A stretch of 64,000 nt of DNA, taken from contig NZ_CP086111.1 of NCBI RefSeq assembly GCF_016806835.2, forward strand, positions 1,995,001-2,059,000. Reading direction: 5' to 3'. Shown in pieces: positions 1-9,323 of the stretch. Below the pieces are notes generated by a model. That model was not told the origin of the DNA. It did not search any database and saw only the letters and a list, made by a program, of their open reading frames with translations. This DNA comes from Skermanella rosea. GTDB lineage: Bacteria; Pseudomonadota; Alphaproteobacteria; Azospirillales; Azospirillaceae. The position numbers were made by a program, and so were the translations under genes. The stretch's first letter is position 1, and each line of letters starts with the position of its first letter.

Positions 1-639
1 GGCGGCCGTTCGTCCAGGCAGCGCGGCAACCTGCAGCCCGGCAACCGGGTCAGCGCCCGCTGGCGGGCCCGGCTGGCCGACCATCTCGGGACCTTCACGA
101 TCGAGCCGATCCACAACAACGCCGCCGGCATGCTGGACGACCCGCTGCGCCTGGCGGCGCTGGTGTCGGCCTGCACCGTGACGGAGGTCGTCCTGCCCGA
201 CCGGGAGCCGCACGAGCCGGTGTTCCACGGGCTGGCGGCCCTGCTGGAGGCGTTCGAGAGCCCGCTGTGGGCGCCGGCCTATGTCCGGTGGGAACTGGGG
301 CTTCTCCAGGAACTGGGCTTCGGCCTCGACCTGGCGTCCTGCGCCGCCACCGGAAGCAACGACGCGCTGGCCTATGTCAGCCCGCGCACCGGCCGGGCGG
401 TGTCCCTCTCGGCCGGCGAGCCCTACCGCGACAGGCTGCTTCCCCTGCCGGGCTTCCTGGCCGGGCAGCCCGGCTGGAGTGAGGCGGAAGTGCTTGCCGG
501 CCTCGAGCTGACGGGGCATTTCCTGGAACGCGACGCGCTCGCTCATGCCTCCTCCCAGGCGGTCGCGGCCTTGCCCGCGGCCCGGACCCGCTTCATAGAA
601 CGCTATCGCAAAATGGCTACCCTTCCTGGTAGTAGATAA
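1..639 (+). CDS. recO: DNA repair protein RecO (5' truncated by window edge)
   Basis: RecO helps RecF and RecR load RecA on single-stranded DNA during gap repair. The reading frame is open from base 1 and 212 residues are visible. The first part reads GNLQPGNRVSARWRARL, followed by LGTFTIEP, which matches the linker after the RecO OB-fold. The rest is the helical C-terminal domain (LLEAFESPLWAPAYVRWEL, then LGFGLDLASCAATG). The N-terminal OB-fold is outside the window. The single cysteine in LASCAATG is typical of alphaproteobacterial RecO. The stop is 3 nt before the parC start, so the two are probably co-transcribed. Confidence 0.9.
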   Translation, partial: GGRSSRQRGNLQPGNRVSARWRARLADHLGTFTIEPIHNNAAGMLDDPLRLAALVSACTVTEVVLPDREPHEPVFHGLAALLEAFESPLWAPAYVRWELGLLQELGFGLDLASCAATGSNDALAYVSPRTGRAVSLSAGEPYRDRLLPLPGFLAGQPGWSEAEVLAGLELTGHFLERDALAHASSQAVAALPAARTRFIERYRKMATLPGSR

Positions 640-642
640 GAC

Positions 643-2859
643 ATGACCGACCCTGCACTCGACATCCACGACAAGCCGCTCTCCGAGGCGCTCGGCGAGC
701 GGTACCTCTCCTACGCGCTGTCCACCATCATGGCGCGCTCGCTGCCTGACGTGCGCGACGGGCTGAAGCCGGTCCACCGTCGGCTGCTCTACGCCATGAG
801 CCAGCTGAAGCTGGACCCGGACACCCCGCCCAAGAAATGCGCTCGCGTCGTCGGCGACGTGATCGGTAAGTTCCACCCGCACGGCGACACCGCGGTCTAT
901 GACGCGCTGGTCCGGCTGGCGCAGGACTTCGCGGTCCGCTATCCGCTGATCGACGGGCAGGGCAATTTCGGCAACATCGACGGCGACAACGCCGCCGCCA
1001 TGCGGTACACCGAGGCCCGCCTGACCGACGTGGCCCGCGCCCTGCTCGAAGGGATCGACGAGGATACCGTCGATTTCCGCGGCACCTACGACGGCGAGGG
1101 CGAGGAGCCGATCGTGCTGCCCGCCGCCTTCCCGAACCTGCTGGCCAACGGCTCGCAAGGCATCGCGGTCGGCATGGCGACCTCGATCCCGCCGCACAAC
1201 GCAGAAGAGCTGTGCGACGCCCTGAGCCATCTGATCAAGAAGCCCGACGCCACGGTCGAGGACCTGATCCGGTTCGTCCCCGGTCCCGATTTCCCGACCG
1301 GCGGCATCCTGGTCGAGTCGCAGGCCGCCATCGCCGAGGCCTACCGCACCGGGCGCGGCAGCTTCCGGGTGCGCGCCAGGTGGGAGGTCGAAAAGCTGGG
1401 GCAGGGCACCTGGCAGATCGTCGTCACCGAGATCCCCTACCAGGTCCAGAAGAGCCGGCTGATCGAGAAGATCGCCGAACTGCTGGCGGCGCGGAAGCTG
1501 TTCCTGCTCGACGACGTGCGCGACGAATCGGCGGAGGACATCCGCCTCGTCCTGGTGCCGAAGAACCGCAACGTCGATCCCGACGTGCTGATGGAATCGC
1601 TGTTCAAGACCACCGACCTGGAAACCCGGTTCGGCCTGAACATGAACGTGCTGGACAAGGACAACGTCCCGCGCGTCATGAACCTGCGCGAGGTCCTGCA
1701 AGCCTTCCTGGCGCACCGGATCGAGGTGCTGGAGCGGCGCTCGCGCCACCGGCTGGGCAAGATCGACCACCGGCTGGAAGTGCTGGGCGGCTACCTGATC
1801 GCCTACCTGAACCTGGACGAGGTGATCCGGATCATCCGCGAGGAGGACGAGCCCAAGCGCTCGCTGATGAAGACCTTCTCGCTGACGGAGGTGCAGGCGG
1901 AGGCGATCCTGAACATGCGGCTGCGCTCGCTGCGCAAGTTGGAGGAGTTCGAGATCCGCAAGGAGCACGACAGCCTGTCGGCCGAGCGCGCCGACCTGCT
2001 GGACCTGCTGGAGAACGAGCCCCGGCGCTGGAAGGCGATCGCCAAGCAGATCGCGGAGACGCGCAAGCGGTTCGGCAAGGCGACCAAGCTGGGCGCCCGC
2101 CGGACGGTGGTGGCCGACGCCCCCTCCGCCGTGATCATCCCGCTGGAGGCGATGGTCGAGCGCGAGCCGGTCACCGTCTTCTGCTCCGAGAAGGGCTGGA
2201 TCCGCACGGTGAAGGGCCATCAGGCCGATACGTCCGACATCAAGTACAAGGACGGCGACCGGGAGCGCTTCGTGCTCCGGGTGGAGACCACGGACAAGCT
2301 GATCGTGCTCGGCACCAACGGCCGGTTCTATACGCTGGGGGTGGACAAGCTGCCGCGCGGCCGGGGTTTCGGCGAGCCGCTGAGGCTGATGATCGACCTC
2401 GCCAACGACGCCGACCTGGTCACCCTGTTCAAGCACCGGCCGGGACGCCGGCTGCTGGTCGCGGCCTCCAACGGCCGGGGCTTCCAGGTGGAGGAGGACG
2501 AGGTGATCGCCCAGACCCGCGGCGGCAAGCAGGTCATGACGCTCGGCGACGGCGTCGAGGCCAGATTCTGCATCCCGGCGGAGGGCGACACGGTCGCGGC
2601 GATCGGCAACAACCGCAAGCTACTGGTCTTCCCGCTGGAGGAGGTGCCGGTGATGGCGCGGGGCCGCGGCGTCATGATCCAGAAATACACCGACGGCAGC
2701 CTCGCCGACTTGACGACCTTCAAATTCTCGGATGGGCTGTCGTGGAAGAGCGGGGAACGCACCCGGCTGGAGGCCGACATGACCCCCTGGAAGGGCAACC
2801 GGGGCACCTCCGGGCGACTGCCGCCCAACGGGTTCCCAAAGAACAACCGCTTCGCCTGA
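643..2859 (+). CDS. parC: DNA topoisomerase IV subunit A
   Basis: ParC is the DNA-cleaving subunit of topoisomerase IV, which decatenates chromosomes together with ParE. The 738-residue length fits the family. The N-terminal breakage-reunion domain shows [20 protein letters not shown] and the [19 protein letters not shown] region; the active-site tyrosine is in [11 protein letters not shown] (about residue 126). The coiled-coil tower lies around residues 360-480. The C-terminal beta-pinwheel (about 500-700) is short, as in ParC rather than GyrA, and lacks a GyrA box. The start ATG lies 3 nt after recO. Confidence 0.95.
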   Translation: MTDPALDIHDKPLSEALGERYLSYALSTIMARSLPDVRDGLKPVHRRLLYAMSQLKLDPDTPPKKCARVVGDVIGKFHPHGDTAVYDALVRLAQDFAVRYPLIDGQGNFGNIDGDNAAAMRYTEARLTDVARALLEGIDEDTVDFRGTYDGEGEEPIVLPAAFPNLLANGSQGIAVGMATSIPPHNAEELCDALSHLIKKPDATVEDLIRFVPGPDFPTGGILVESQAAIAEAYRTGRGSFRVRARWEVEKLGQGTWQIVVTEIPYQVQKSRLIEKIAELLAARKLFLLDDVRDESAEDIRLVLVPKNRNVDPDVLMESLFKTTDLETRFGLNMNVLDKDNVPRVMNLREVLQAFLAHRIEVLERRSRHRLGKIDHRLEVLGGYLIAYLNLDEVIRIIREEDEPKRSLMKTFSLTEVQAEAILNMRLRSLRKLEEFEIRKEHDSLSAERADLLDLLENEPRRWKAIAKQIAETRKRFGKATKLGARRTVVADAPSAVIIPLEAMVEREPVTVFCSEKGWIRTVKGHQADTSDIKYKDGDRERFVLRVETTDKLIVLGTNGRFYTLGVDKLPRGRGFGEPLRLMIDLANDADLVTLFKHRPGRRLLVAASNGRGFQVEEDEVIAQTRGGKQVMTLGDGVEARFCIPAEGDTVAAIGNNRKLLVFPLEEVPVMARGRGVMIQKYTDGSLADLTTFKFSDGLSWKSGERTRLEADMTPWKGNRGTSGRLPPNGFPKNNRFA

Positions 2860-2882
2860 TCCCGATAAAGCTGTCCCGCCGA

Positions 2883-2907
2883 GGAACACTCCGACCGTCG
2901 TTTCGTT
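2883..2907 (+). promoter_or_regulatory. Candidate EcfG (general stress sigma) promoter
   Basis: GGAAC at 2883-2887 and CGTT at 2904-2907 are separated by 16 nt. This is an exact match to the consensus known for alphaproteobacterial EcfG sigma factors (GGAAC, 16-17 nt, CGTT). It sits 63 nt upstream of the first PRC-barrel gene. Identified by eye; no transcription start is known. Confidence 0.6.
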
Positions 2908-2970
2908 CTTCGTCGCACGAAGGCCCGGCATCATGGATGCCGGGGCACGAGACGACTGTCGGAGAGTGGG

Positions 2971-3828
2971 ATGCGCAGAAGCCTGATGATGACGACCGCC
3001 GCGCTGGCCACCTGGTCCTGGGTCCCGGCAGCGGGTGCGCAACAGCCCGCCCCCGTGACGGCGCCGCCAGGGCCGGAGATCAACGTCCAGCAGCCCCCGG
3101 CCTCGGTGGACGTCCAGCAGCCGCCGCCGGAGGTGACGGTGGAACAGCAGCCGCCGGAGATCATAATCGAGCAGCAGGCGCCGCAGATCATCGTCCGGCA
3201 GGCGCCGCCCCGGATCATCGTGCGCCAGCCGCCGCCCGAGATCACGGTCCGCCAATTCCAGCCTCAGGTGATCGTCCGGCAGCGCGAGCCCGAGGTGATC
3301 ATCGAGCAATCGGATCCCGAGATCCAGGTCGAGCAGCCGGAGCCCCGGGTGACGGTGCAGCAGGCGCAGCCCCGGATCGACGTGCAGCAGGCCCAGCCGC
3401 AGGTGGTCATCGAGCAGCCGGAGCCTCGGATCGACGTCCAGCCGGTCGTGCCGGTCCCGGCTCCCGCGCCGGCCGTTCCGCCCGCGCCGGCACCCGAGCC
3501 GGCACCCGAAGCGGCGCCGGCCGACGGTCCCGTGGCGGGCGTGGCACCGGAGCGGATGATCGGCCGCCCCGTGGTCAATGCCCAGGGCGAGCCGGTCGGC
3601 CAGATCCGGGATCTCCTGCTCGGGCCGGCCGGAACCGTGGAGACCGCGATCATCGATGTGGGTGGCTATCTCGGCGCGCCCAAGGAGGTCGCGGTGCCGT
3701 GGGGGCAGATGAACGCCGAACCGCAGGACGGGCCGGTCACCCTGCCGATGGACCGGCAGCAACTCGAAGCCGCGCCCGACCACGACTATGCCGAAGGCGC
3801 CAACGCCGTCGTCGGCCCCGCCCGCTGA
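2971..3828 (+). CDS. Exported PRC-barrel protein with 9-residue Gln/Pro repeats
   Basis: Residues 1-24 form a signal peptide (cleavage likely after AGAQ). From residue 36 to about 159 the protein is an in-register nonapeptide repeat, about 14 units, with pattern x-(I/V)-x-(V/I)-x-Q-x-x-P and no insertions. A Pro/Ala-rich linker (about 160-190) follows, then a PRC-barrel domain (about 195-270, with MIGRPVVNAQGEPVGQIRDL). PRC-barrels bind partners or act as assembly modules; this one would sit in the periplasm or envelope. It is followed 27 nt later by a shorter paralogue and preceded by an EcfG-like promoter, so a role in envelope stress is inferred. The molecular function is unknown. Confidence 0.8.
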   Translation: MRRSLMMTTAALATWSWVPAAGAQQPAPVTAPPGPEINVQQPPASVDVQQPPPEVTVEQQPPEIIIEQQAPQIIVRQAPPRIIVRQPPPEITVRQFQPQVIVRQREPEVIIEQSDPEIQVEQPEPRVTVQQAQPRIDVQQAQPQVVIEQPEPRIDVQPVVPVPAPAPAVPPAPAPEPAPEAAPADGPVAGVAPERMIGRPVVNAQGEPVGQIRDLLLGPAGTVETAIIDVGGYLGAPKEVAVPWGQMNAEPQDGPVTLPMDRQQLEAAPDHDYAEGANAVVGPAR

Positions 3829-3855
3829 CCCGCGCCGCCAACAGGAGCAAACCCC

Positions 3856-4416
3856 ATGAAGAGACACCTTCTCCTGGCGCCGGCCCTGGCGCTCTGCCTG
3901 GCCGCACCGGCCCTCGCCCAGGACCAGGCGGCACCGCCGCCGCAGCCGGCGGATCAGCAGGCGCCGGCCGGAGCCGTCGTCCAGGGCCAGGGCACGGTAG
4001 AGGTCCGGCCGGCCGACCCGCAGATCCGGATCGAATCGGCACCCGCCGAGGTGCAGGTCGAGACGACGGGCGAGCCGCAGATCCGCGTCGTCGAGGTCCC
4101 GACCATCGCCGGCCGCATGCCGGAGGACGTGGTCGGCTGGAACGTCCGCAATGCCGCGGGCGAGGATATCGGCGAGGTGCGCGACTTCGTGACCGAGCCC
4201 GACAGCCCGTCGATAACCAGCCTGGTCATGTCCCGATCGAGAATTCTCGGGCTGGGCGAGCAGCTGGTCACGCTGCCGTGGGACCGGGTCCGGGTCGATC
4301 CCCAGGGCAACGCGCTGATCGCGACCCTGAACGAGGAGGAACTGGATAACGCGCCGGAGTTCGAGTACGGCGCCGAAGCCAGGACGATCATCGGTCCGGA
4401 GCAGAACGACCAGTGA
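3856..4416 (+). CDS. Exported PRC-barrel domain protein
   Basis: This 186-residue protein has a signal peptide (residues 1-22, ending ALAQ), a Gln/Pro/Ala-rich segment, and a PRC-barrel domain (about 92-170, with DVVGWNVRNAAGEDIGEVRD). The segment before the barrel (DPQIRIESAPAEVQVE, then EPQIRVVEVP) looks like two or three degenerate copies of the nonapeptide repeats of the gene upstream, so the pair are likely tandem duplicates. The 27-nt gap and an AGGAG site before the ATG suggest co-transcription. Function unknown; periplasmic location inferred. Confidence 0.8.
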   Translation: MKRHLLLAPALALCLAAPALAQDQAAPPPQPADQQAPAGAVVQGQGTVEVRPADPQIRIESAPAEVQVETTGEPQIRVVEVPTIAGRMPEDVVGWNVRNAAGEDIGEVRDFVTEPDSPSITSLVMSRSRILGLGEQLVTLPWDRVRVDPQGNALIATLNEEELDNAPEFEYGAEARTIIGPEQNDQ

Positions 4417-4466
4417 CGGTCGGCAATCCAGGAAAAGCGTAGAAGTACGGGTAGGAGCCATCAGAG

Positions 4467-5573
4467 ATGTACAGGACATCCGTTTCCCTCGCGGCCCTCG
4501 CGATGCTCGCCACGACCGCGGGAGCCGCGCAGGCGGAGATCCAGGTCGGCGTCGTGACCGCCGTGACGGGTTCCATGGCATCGTTCGGCGAGCAGATGCG
4601 CAGCGGCGTCGAAGCCGCCGCGAAGGAGATCAACGCCAAGGGCGGGATCAACGGCGAGGAGATCAGCGTCAAGGTCTATGACGACGCCTGCGACCCCAAG
4701 CAGGGCGTTTCCGCCGCCAACCAGATCGTCAACGACGGAATCCAGTTCGTCATCGGCCACATGTGCACCGGACCGTCGGTGCCGGCCTCCGACGTCTATT
4801 CGGAGGAGGGGATCATCATGATCTCGCCGACCGCGACCGCGCCGGTGCTGACCGAGCGCGGCCTGGACAACGTCTTCCGGGTGGCGGGGCGCGACGACCA
4901 GCAGGGGCAGGTGGCCGCCGACCATATCGCGGCGCAGGTCCAGAACCCCAAGGTCGCGATCATCCACGACAAGCAGGCCTACGGCAGCGGGCTGGCCGAC
5001 GCCACGGCCAAGCGGCTCGCCGAGAAAGGCATCCAGCCGGTCATGACCGGCTCGGTCAATCCGGGAGAGAGCGATTTCTCCGCCCTGGTCACCAAGATGA
5101 AGTCGGAAGGCGTGAACACGGTCTATTTCGGCGGCTACCACGCGGAAGCGGGCCAGATCGTCCGCCAGATGAGCAACGCCGGCATGGACGCCGTGCTGGT
5201 CGCGGGCGACGGCCTGTCCAACCCGGACTTCTGGGCCATCACCGGGGAGAGCGGGGCCGGCACCCTGTTCACCTTCAGCCCGGACCCGACCGCCAACCCG
5301 ACCGCCGCCCCCGTGATCGAGCAGCTCCGCGCGGACAACATCGACCCGGCCTTCTTCACGCTGTACAGCTACGCGGCCTTGCAGGTGCTGGCCCAGGGCA
5401 TCGAGGCGGCCGGCGAACCCGAGCCGGACGCGGTCGCCGACGCGCTCCGCGAAGGGACCTTCGACACGGTGATCGGGACGCTGGATTTCGACGACAAGGG
5501 CGACCTGACCAAGCCCGCCTACGTCATGTACTCCTGGCAGGACGGGAAGTACCGGCAGGTGTCGGCGCGATAG
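4467..5573 (+). CDS. Branched-chain amino acid ABC transporter substrate-binding protein (LivK type)
   Basis: This is a periplasmic type I binding protein of the Leu/Ile/Val (HAAT) class, 368 residues. It has a signal peptide (residues 1-23, ending AAQA), then the classic start of the mature domain, EIQVGVVTAVTGSMASFGEQ. The segments INAKGGINGEEI and DDACDPKQGVSAANQ, and the ligand-site neighbourhood GHMCTGPSVPAS, are typical of LivK. No permease or ATPase gene is adjacent, so it is an orphan that probably feeds a transporter elsewhere, or the one at 57831-62525. A GGAG site precedes the ATG. Confidence 0.88.
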   Translation: MYRTSVSLAALAMLATTAGAAQAEIQVGVVTAVTGSMASFGEQMRSGVEAAAKEINAKGGINGEEISVKVYDDACDPKQGVSAANQIVNDGIQFVIGHMCTGPSVPASDVYSEEGIIMISPTATAPVLTERGLDNVFRVAGRDDQQGQVAADHIAAQVQNPKVAIIHDKQAYGSGLADATAKRLAEKGIQPVMTGSVNPGESDFSALVTKMKSEGVNTVYFGGYHAEAGQIVRQMSNAGMDAVLVAGDGLSNPDFWAITGESGAGTLFTFSPDPTANPTAAPVIEQLRADNIDPAFFTLYSYAALQVLAQGIEAAGEPEPDAVADALREGTFDTVIGTLDFDDKGDLTKPAYVMYSWQDGKYRQVSAR

Positions 5574-5711
5574 CCCTGCCCACCGGGGAGGGTGCGCGTC
5601 CCGCGCACTTGGGCGGCGGGACGTCGCCCCTCCGCTGGAAGGGCTTCCACGGGATGGACGGCCGCCAGCGCTGTTGTCATGGGAATCCTATCCAAGACAG
5701 AAAGGCATCCC

Positions 5712-6677
5712 ATGCGCAGCCTGCGGAATTCCACGGTCGTCATCACCGGTGCTTCGAGCGGCATCGGCCGGGCGACCGCCGTCGCCTTCGCCCGGCAGGG
5801 CGCCAACCTGGCCCTTGCCGCCCGGCGCGACGAGGCGCTGGACGAGGTTGCCGCCGAGTGCCGGAGCTACGGCGCCGACGTGATCGCCATTCCGTCCGAC
5901 GTGACCGAACTGGACGACATGCGCCTGCTGGCGGAGGAGGCGGTCGAGCGGTTCGGCGAGATCGACGTCTGGATCAACAATGCCGGCATCGGCTTGGTCG
6001 GGCCGTTCGCCGACGTGCCCATGGCCTCCCATCGCCAGGTGATCGAGACCAACCTGTTCGGCAGCATGAACGGCACCCATGCCGTGCTGCCCTATTTCCT
6101 GGGGCAGAGCCACGGCACGCTGATCACCAATATCTCGTTCGGCGCGTGGATCGCGCCGCCCTTCGCCGCCGCCTATGCCGCGAGCAAGTTCGGATTGGAA
6201 GGCTTCACCCAGAGCCTGCGGCTCGAGCTGGAGGAGTGGCCCGACATCCATGTCTGCAACGTGTTTCCCGCGGTGATCGACACGCCGGGATACCAGCACG
6301 GCGGCAATTACATGGGCAAGGAGCTGAAGCCCGGATCGCCGCTGGTCTCGCCCGAGCGGGTGGCCGACGCGATGGTCGGGCTGGCGCTGCGCCCCCGGCG
6401 CGGCGTCAGCGTCGGCGCGCTGGCTCCGCTGACCAAGCTGGCCCATACCCTGGCGCCGGCCCTGACGGAGGAAGTGATGGCGCGCGGCCTGCGGCGCTAT
6501 TTCCGGCGGGCGGCGCCGTCGCCTTATACCCACGGCTCGCTGTTCAGGCCGGTGCCCCAGGGGACCGGCGCCTCCGGCGGCTACCGGCAGCAGGCAAGCG
6601 GGTCACAGCCCCTGATGCTCGCGGGGTTGGCCGCGGCCGGGGTGATCGCCGCCGGGGTGTTCGCCGCGCGCCGCTGA
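5712..6677 (+). CDS. Short-chain dehydrogenase/reductase with C-terminal membrane anchor
   Basis: This NAD(P)-dependent SDR oxidoreductase has 321 residues. The Rossmann motif is VVITGASSGIGRATAVAFAR, the structural NNAG motif is in INNAGIGLVG, and the catalytic Tyr and Lys are in AYAASKFGLEGF. The NISFGAW segment supplies the catalytic serine. The last 20 residues (LMLAGLAAAGVIAAGVFAAR) form a likely membrane-anchoring helix, which is not part of the basic fold. The substrate is not predictable. The start is the ATG before RSLRNSTVV; upstream in-frame starts would add a non-homologous tail. It lies 139 nt behind the binding protein and is probably a separate transcript. Confidence 0.85.
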   Translation: MRSLRNSTVVITGASSGIGRATAVAFARQGANLALAARRDEALDEVAAECRSYGADVIAIPSDVTELDDMRLLAEEAVERFGEIDVWINNAGIGLVGPFADVPMASHRQVIETNLFGSMNGTHAVLPYFLGQSHGTLITNISFGAWIAPPFAAAYAASKFGLEGFTQSLRLELEEWPDIHVCNVFPAVIDTPGYQHGGNYMGKELKPGSPLVSPERVADAMVGLALRPRRGVSVGALAPLTKLAHTLAPALTEEVMARGLRRYFRRAAPSPYTHGSLFRPVPQGTGASGGYRQQASGSQPLMLAGLAAAGVIAAGVFAARR

Positions 6678-6685
6678 AGCGGGTC

Positions 6686-7843
6686 TCACCAGAGCAGGCC
6701 GTAGACCTCGGCCATCCGGTCCATGCGGCGGCGGAAACTGAACTCGGCCTCGATCCGCCGCCGGGCCGCCCGGGCGAGCCGGTGCCGCGCCTCCGGATCC
6801 CCGGCCAGGCGACGCAGGCCGCCGGCCAGGGCTTCGGCCGATCCGGCTTCGACCGTCAGCATGTCGGCACCGTCTCGGGCGAAGCTGTCGATGCCGCCGC
6901 ACCGGGTCGCCAGCACCGGGACTTCCATCGCCATCGCCTCCAGCACCACGTTGGGCAGGCCCTCGCGGAGGCTGGACAGGCAGAACAGGTCGAAGCACTC
7001 GAACAGCCCGACCGTGTCGGCCCGGAAGCCCAGCAGGCGGATCCGGTCGCCGTGGCCCGTCGCGGCGGCCTGGCCCTCCAGCGCCGCCTTCTCCTCGCCC
7101 TCGCCGGCGATCCACAGTTCCAGGTCCAGGCCCTCGTCGATCAGGGCCGCGACCGCCCGGATCAGCAGGTCGAACCCCTTCTCGGCGGACAGCCGCCCCA
7201 CGGCGCCGACCAGCAGGCGCCCAGGTGGCAGACGGCCGCGCTCCGGCGCCAGGGCGGCGGGGCCGGACCGGCGGAAATCCTCCGTGTCGATGGCGTTCTC
7301 GATCAGGTGAAGCCGGTCCTCCCGGACGCCGCCGGCGCGGCAGCGCTCGTACAGGTCGGACGACACCACGATCACCTGGTCGTGGCGCGGCAGCGTCCAG
7401 CGGTCGATCGCGTAATAGAGCGGCGTCTTGGAGGTATGCTTGACCCAGCCGTGGACCGTCGTCACCAACTTGAAGCCGAGCAGCGGTTTCAGCAGCACGC
7501 CGAACAGGTTCGTCTTGTAGTCGTGGCCGTGCCAGACCTTGACGTCGTTCTCCCGGCAGACCGCCGCCAGGCGGCGCAGGCTCGCCGGACTGAAGGCGGA
7601 GGCGTCGTCCACCTCGATCAGCGGGCAGTCCTTGGCGGACGCCCGCCTGCGCAGCACCTCGAAACCCGGATCGCCGGGCGGGCGCAGGTAGCAGGCCAGT
7701 TCGCGGTAGCCGGTGCCGCGCATGTAGCGGGGCGAATTGAGGATGGTCTTTTCCGGCCCGCCGCCGGTCCCGGTCACGATCCGGGTATGCAGCACCGTGA
7801 CGTCATCGGCGGGGGCGGCATCGAGGGGGGCGGTGACGCTCAT
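6686..7843 (-). CDS. Glycosyltransferase family 4
   Basis: A GT-B-fold glycosyltransferase of 385 residues, likely acting at the inner membrane on a surface glycan. The acceptor-side domain begins VTVLHTRIVTGTGGGPEKTI. The C-terminal donor-binding domain has GRLSAEKGFDLLIRAV and the diagnostic E-x7-E region LREGLPNVVLEAMAMEVPV. The start ATG overlaps the stop codon of the gene upstream by 4 nt (ATGA), so the two glycosyltransferases are translationally coupled. Sugar and acceptor are unknown. Confidence 0.85.
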   Translation of the reverse strand: MSVTAPLDAAPADDVTVLHTRIVTGTGGGPEKTILNSPRYMRGTGYRELACYLRPPGDPGFEVLRRRASAKDCPLIEVDDASAFSPASLRRLAAVCRENDVKVWHGHDYKTNLFGVLLKPLLGFKLVTTVHGWVKHTSKTPLYYAIDRWTLPRHDQVIVVSSDLYERCRAGGVREDRLHLIENAIDTEDFRRSGPAALAPERGRLPPGRLLVGAVGRLSAEKGFDLLIRAVAALIDEGLDLELWIAGEGEEKAALEGQAAATGHGDRIRLLGFRADTVGLFECFDLFCLSSLREGLPNVVLEAMAMEVPVLATRCGGIDSFARDGADMLTVEAGSAEALAGGLRRLAGDPEARHRLARAARRRIEAEFSFRRRMDRMAEVYGLLW

Positions 7844-9021
7844 GACGATGCCGTGATCCAGCGTTCGAACTGTGCCGCCTTGGCGTCCCAGCCTTCCCCG
7901 GCGAGGCGGGTGCGGGCCCGCGCCTGGGCCTCCGGCAGGGAGCGGCGCGCCCGATGGAGGCACAGGGATGCGAAGCGGGTCGGGTCGGCGGTCAGGTCCA
8001 GGGCGTCCGCCCAGGCCCGGTTGGCGGGGAGGGGGGTCGCCACCACCGGCAGGCCGGTCGCCAGATACTCCTTCAGCTTCAAGGGCTGCATGGCCCGGGT
8101 GACGGGCAGGTCGGCATAGGGCATCACCAGCACGTCGGCATCCTCCGCAAGGTCCGGCAGGCGGTCATAGGGGACGGGGCCGAGCCATGTGACGGCGGGG
8201 CTCCGGGCCAGCCGCTCGTCCACGTCGTCGTGCCGGCCGGCCATCCTCAGGTCGCAGGTCTCGGCCAAGGTCAGGCAGATGTCGGCATCCAGCCTGCGGT
8301 CGGCGTGGCCCCAGTAGAGCGCGATGGGGCGCCGCCCCGGTCCGCAGAGGGGGCGGCGGCGCACGCCGCTCCAGTGGTCCAGGTCGATGCCGTGGGTCAG
8401 GATCTGCGCGTCGAACCCCAGGCGTGACAGGCGCTGGCGCAGCACCTCGGAGACGCAGATCACGCCGGAGGCATGGTTCAGCAGGTCGCATTCCAGGGTC
8501 CGCAGGGTCCCGCCGTCCAGCCCCGGCCATTCGGCGAAATCGTCCACGCAGTAGTAGATCCAGTTCAGGCCGGGAAACTCGGCGGCCAGATCCGCGGTTA
8601 TCGGCACCGTGGTGATCACGGCCGCCGGGGTGGGGTCGCGCTCCAGCACGGGGGCCAGCGCCCGCCGGAGAAGCCGCCGGTTCAGCGCGCGCTCGGCCCG
8701 GTTCTTGAAGCCCGGCCAGTGGACCGGAGAATGGACCCGGGGAGCGGGCCCTTCCGGAGCCGCCGGCTTGGCGGCACCGGCCGGCCGGACCCATGAAACC
8801 GCCTTCTCCAGCGCGCGCCCCAGGTCGGCCCGCGTCAGGCCGGGTCGGCGGGTGCCGATGGTATTGACCCAGTCCACGTCGAAGCGCGGCAGGAGATGCC
8901 GGACGAGATGCTGGGCACTGCTGGGGTGGCGCCCCCAATCGTCGCTGAAGACGACCAGGCGCGAGCGCGGCGGGTCGAACCGCGGGGGGCTGGGAACGGT
9001 CGGCGATGTTTCCCGATGCAT
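7840..9021 (-). CDS. Glycosyltransferase, GT-B fold
   Basis: A 393-residue protein that begins MHRETSPTVPSPP. The first domain has SRLVVFSDDWGRHPSSAQHL and the middle has WIYYCVDDFAEWPG, a motif seen in UDP-sugar glycosyltransferases of capsule and exopolysaccharide loci. The C-terminal domain has YWGHADRRLDADICL and the donor-site segment KLKEYLATGLPVVATPL. I chose the ATG at 9021 because AGGG precedes it at 7 nt; an upstream in-frame start at 9126 would add 35 residues with no domain character. First gene of the minus-strand pair; it diverges from galE. Confidence 0.78.
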   Translation of the reverse strand: MHRETSPTVPSPPRFDPPRSRLVVFSDDWGRHPSSAQHLVRHLLPRFDVDWVNTIGTRRPGLTRADLGRALEKAVSWVRPAGAAKPAAPEGPAPRVHSPVHWPGFKNRAERALNRRLLRRALAPVLERDPTPAAVITTVPITADLAAEFPGLNWIYYCVDDFAEWPGLDGGTLRTLECDLLNHASGVICVSEVLRQRLSRLGFDAQILTHGIDLDHWSGVRRRPLCGPGRRPIALYWGHADRRLDADICLTLAETCDLRMAGRHDDVDERLARSPAVTWLGPVPYDRLPDLAEDADVLVMPYADLPVTRAMQPLKLKEYLATGLPVVATPLPANRAWADALDLTADPTRFASLCLHRARRSLPEAQARARTRLAGEGWDAKAAQFERWITASS

Positions 9022-9323
9022 GGCTGCACCCTGGTGATCCCCTGGCGGGGCATGAAGAACGTTGAAATCCGGAAATGCAGATACCGGAGCGGGGGAAGTA
9101 CGTACCTGAACCAGGACGTATCGCAAGCCTCCCTATAGAGGGTTACCGCCGAAGTATCAGGCTGCCGTGCAATGCCGGCGCATTGGGATAAGCCCTTGAT
9201 ACGCTGCAGGGTGAATGAATTTTTCCGGTATTCCTTCGCGTTCTTCAGATATCGAGGCTCAGGCGCGATAATGGCGAATGAGCACTTGATTGTGTCAAAT
9301 CCATTACTCTCTAGGAAAGCCTG
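9022..9323. other. Divergent intergenic region
   Basis: This stretch separates the minus-strand glycosyltransferase pair from galE and must hold both promoters. It is clearly more AT-rich than its surroundings from about 9180 to 9320. No gene, RNA or convincing inverted repeat was seen in it. Confidence 0.5.

Noticed and set aside
2620-4581. Very long open frames on the minus strand opposite parC, the PRC-barrel genes and elsewhere
   Set aside because: They follow from high GC and strong third-position bias of the genes on the other strand; translations are low-complexity, Arg/Pro-rich and without domain motifs or ribosome sites.
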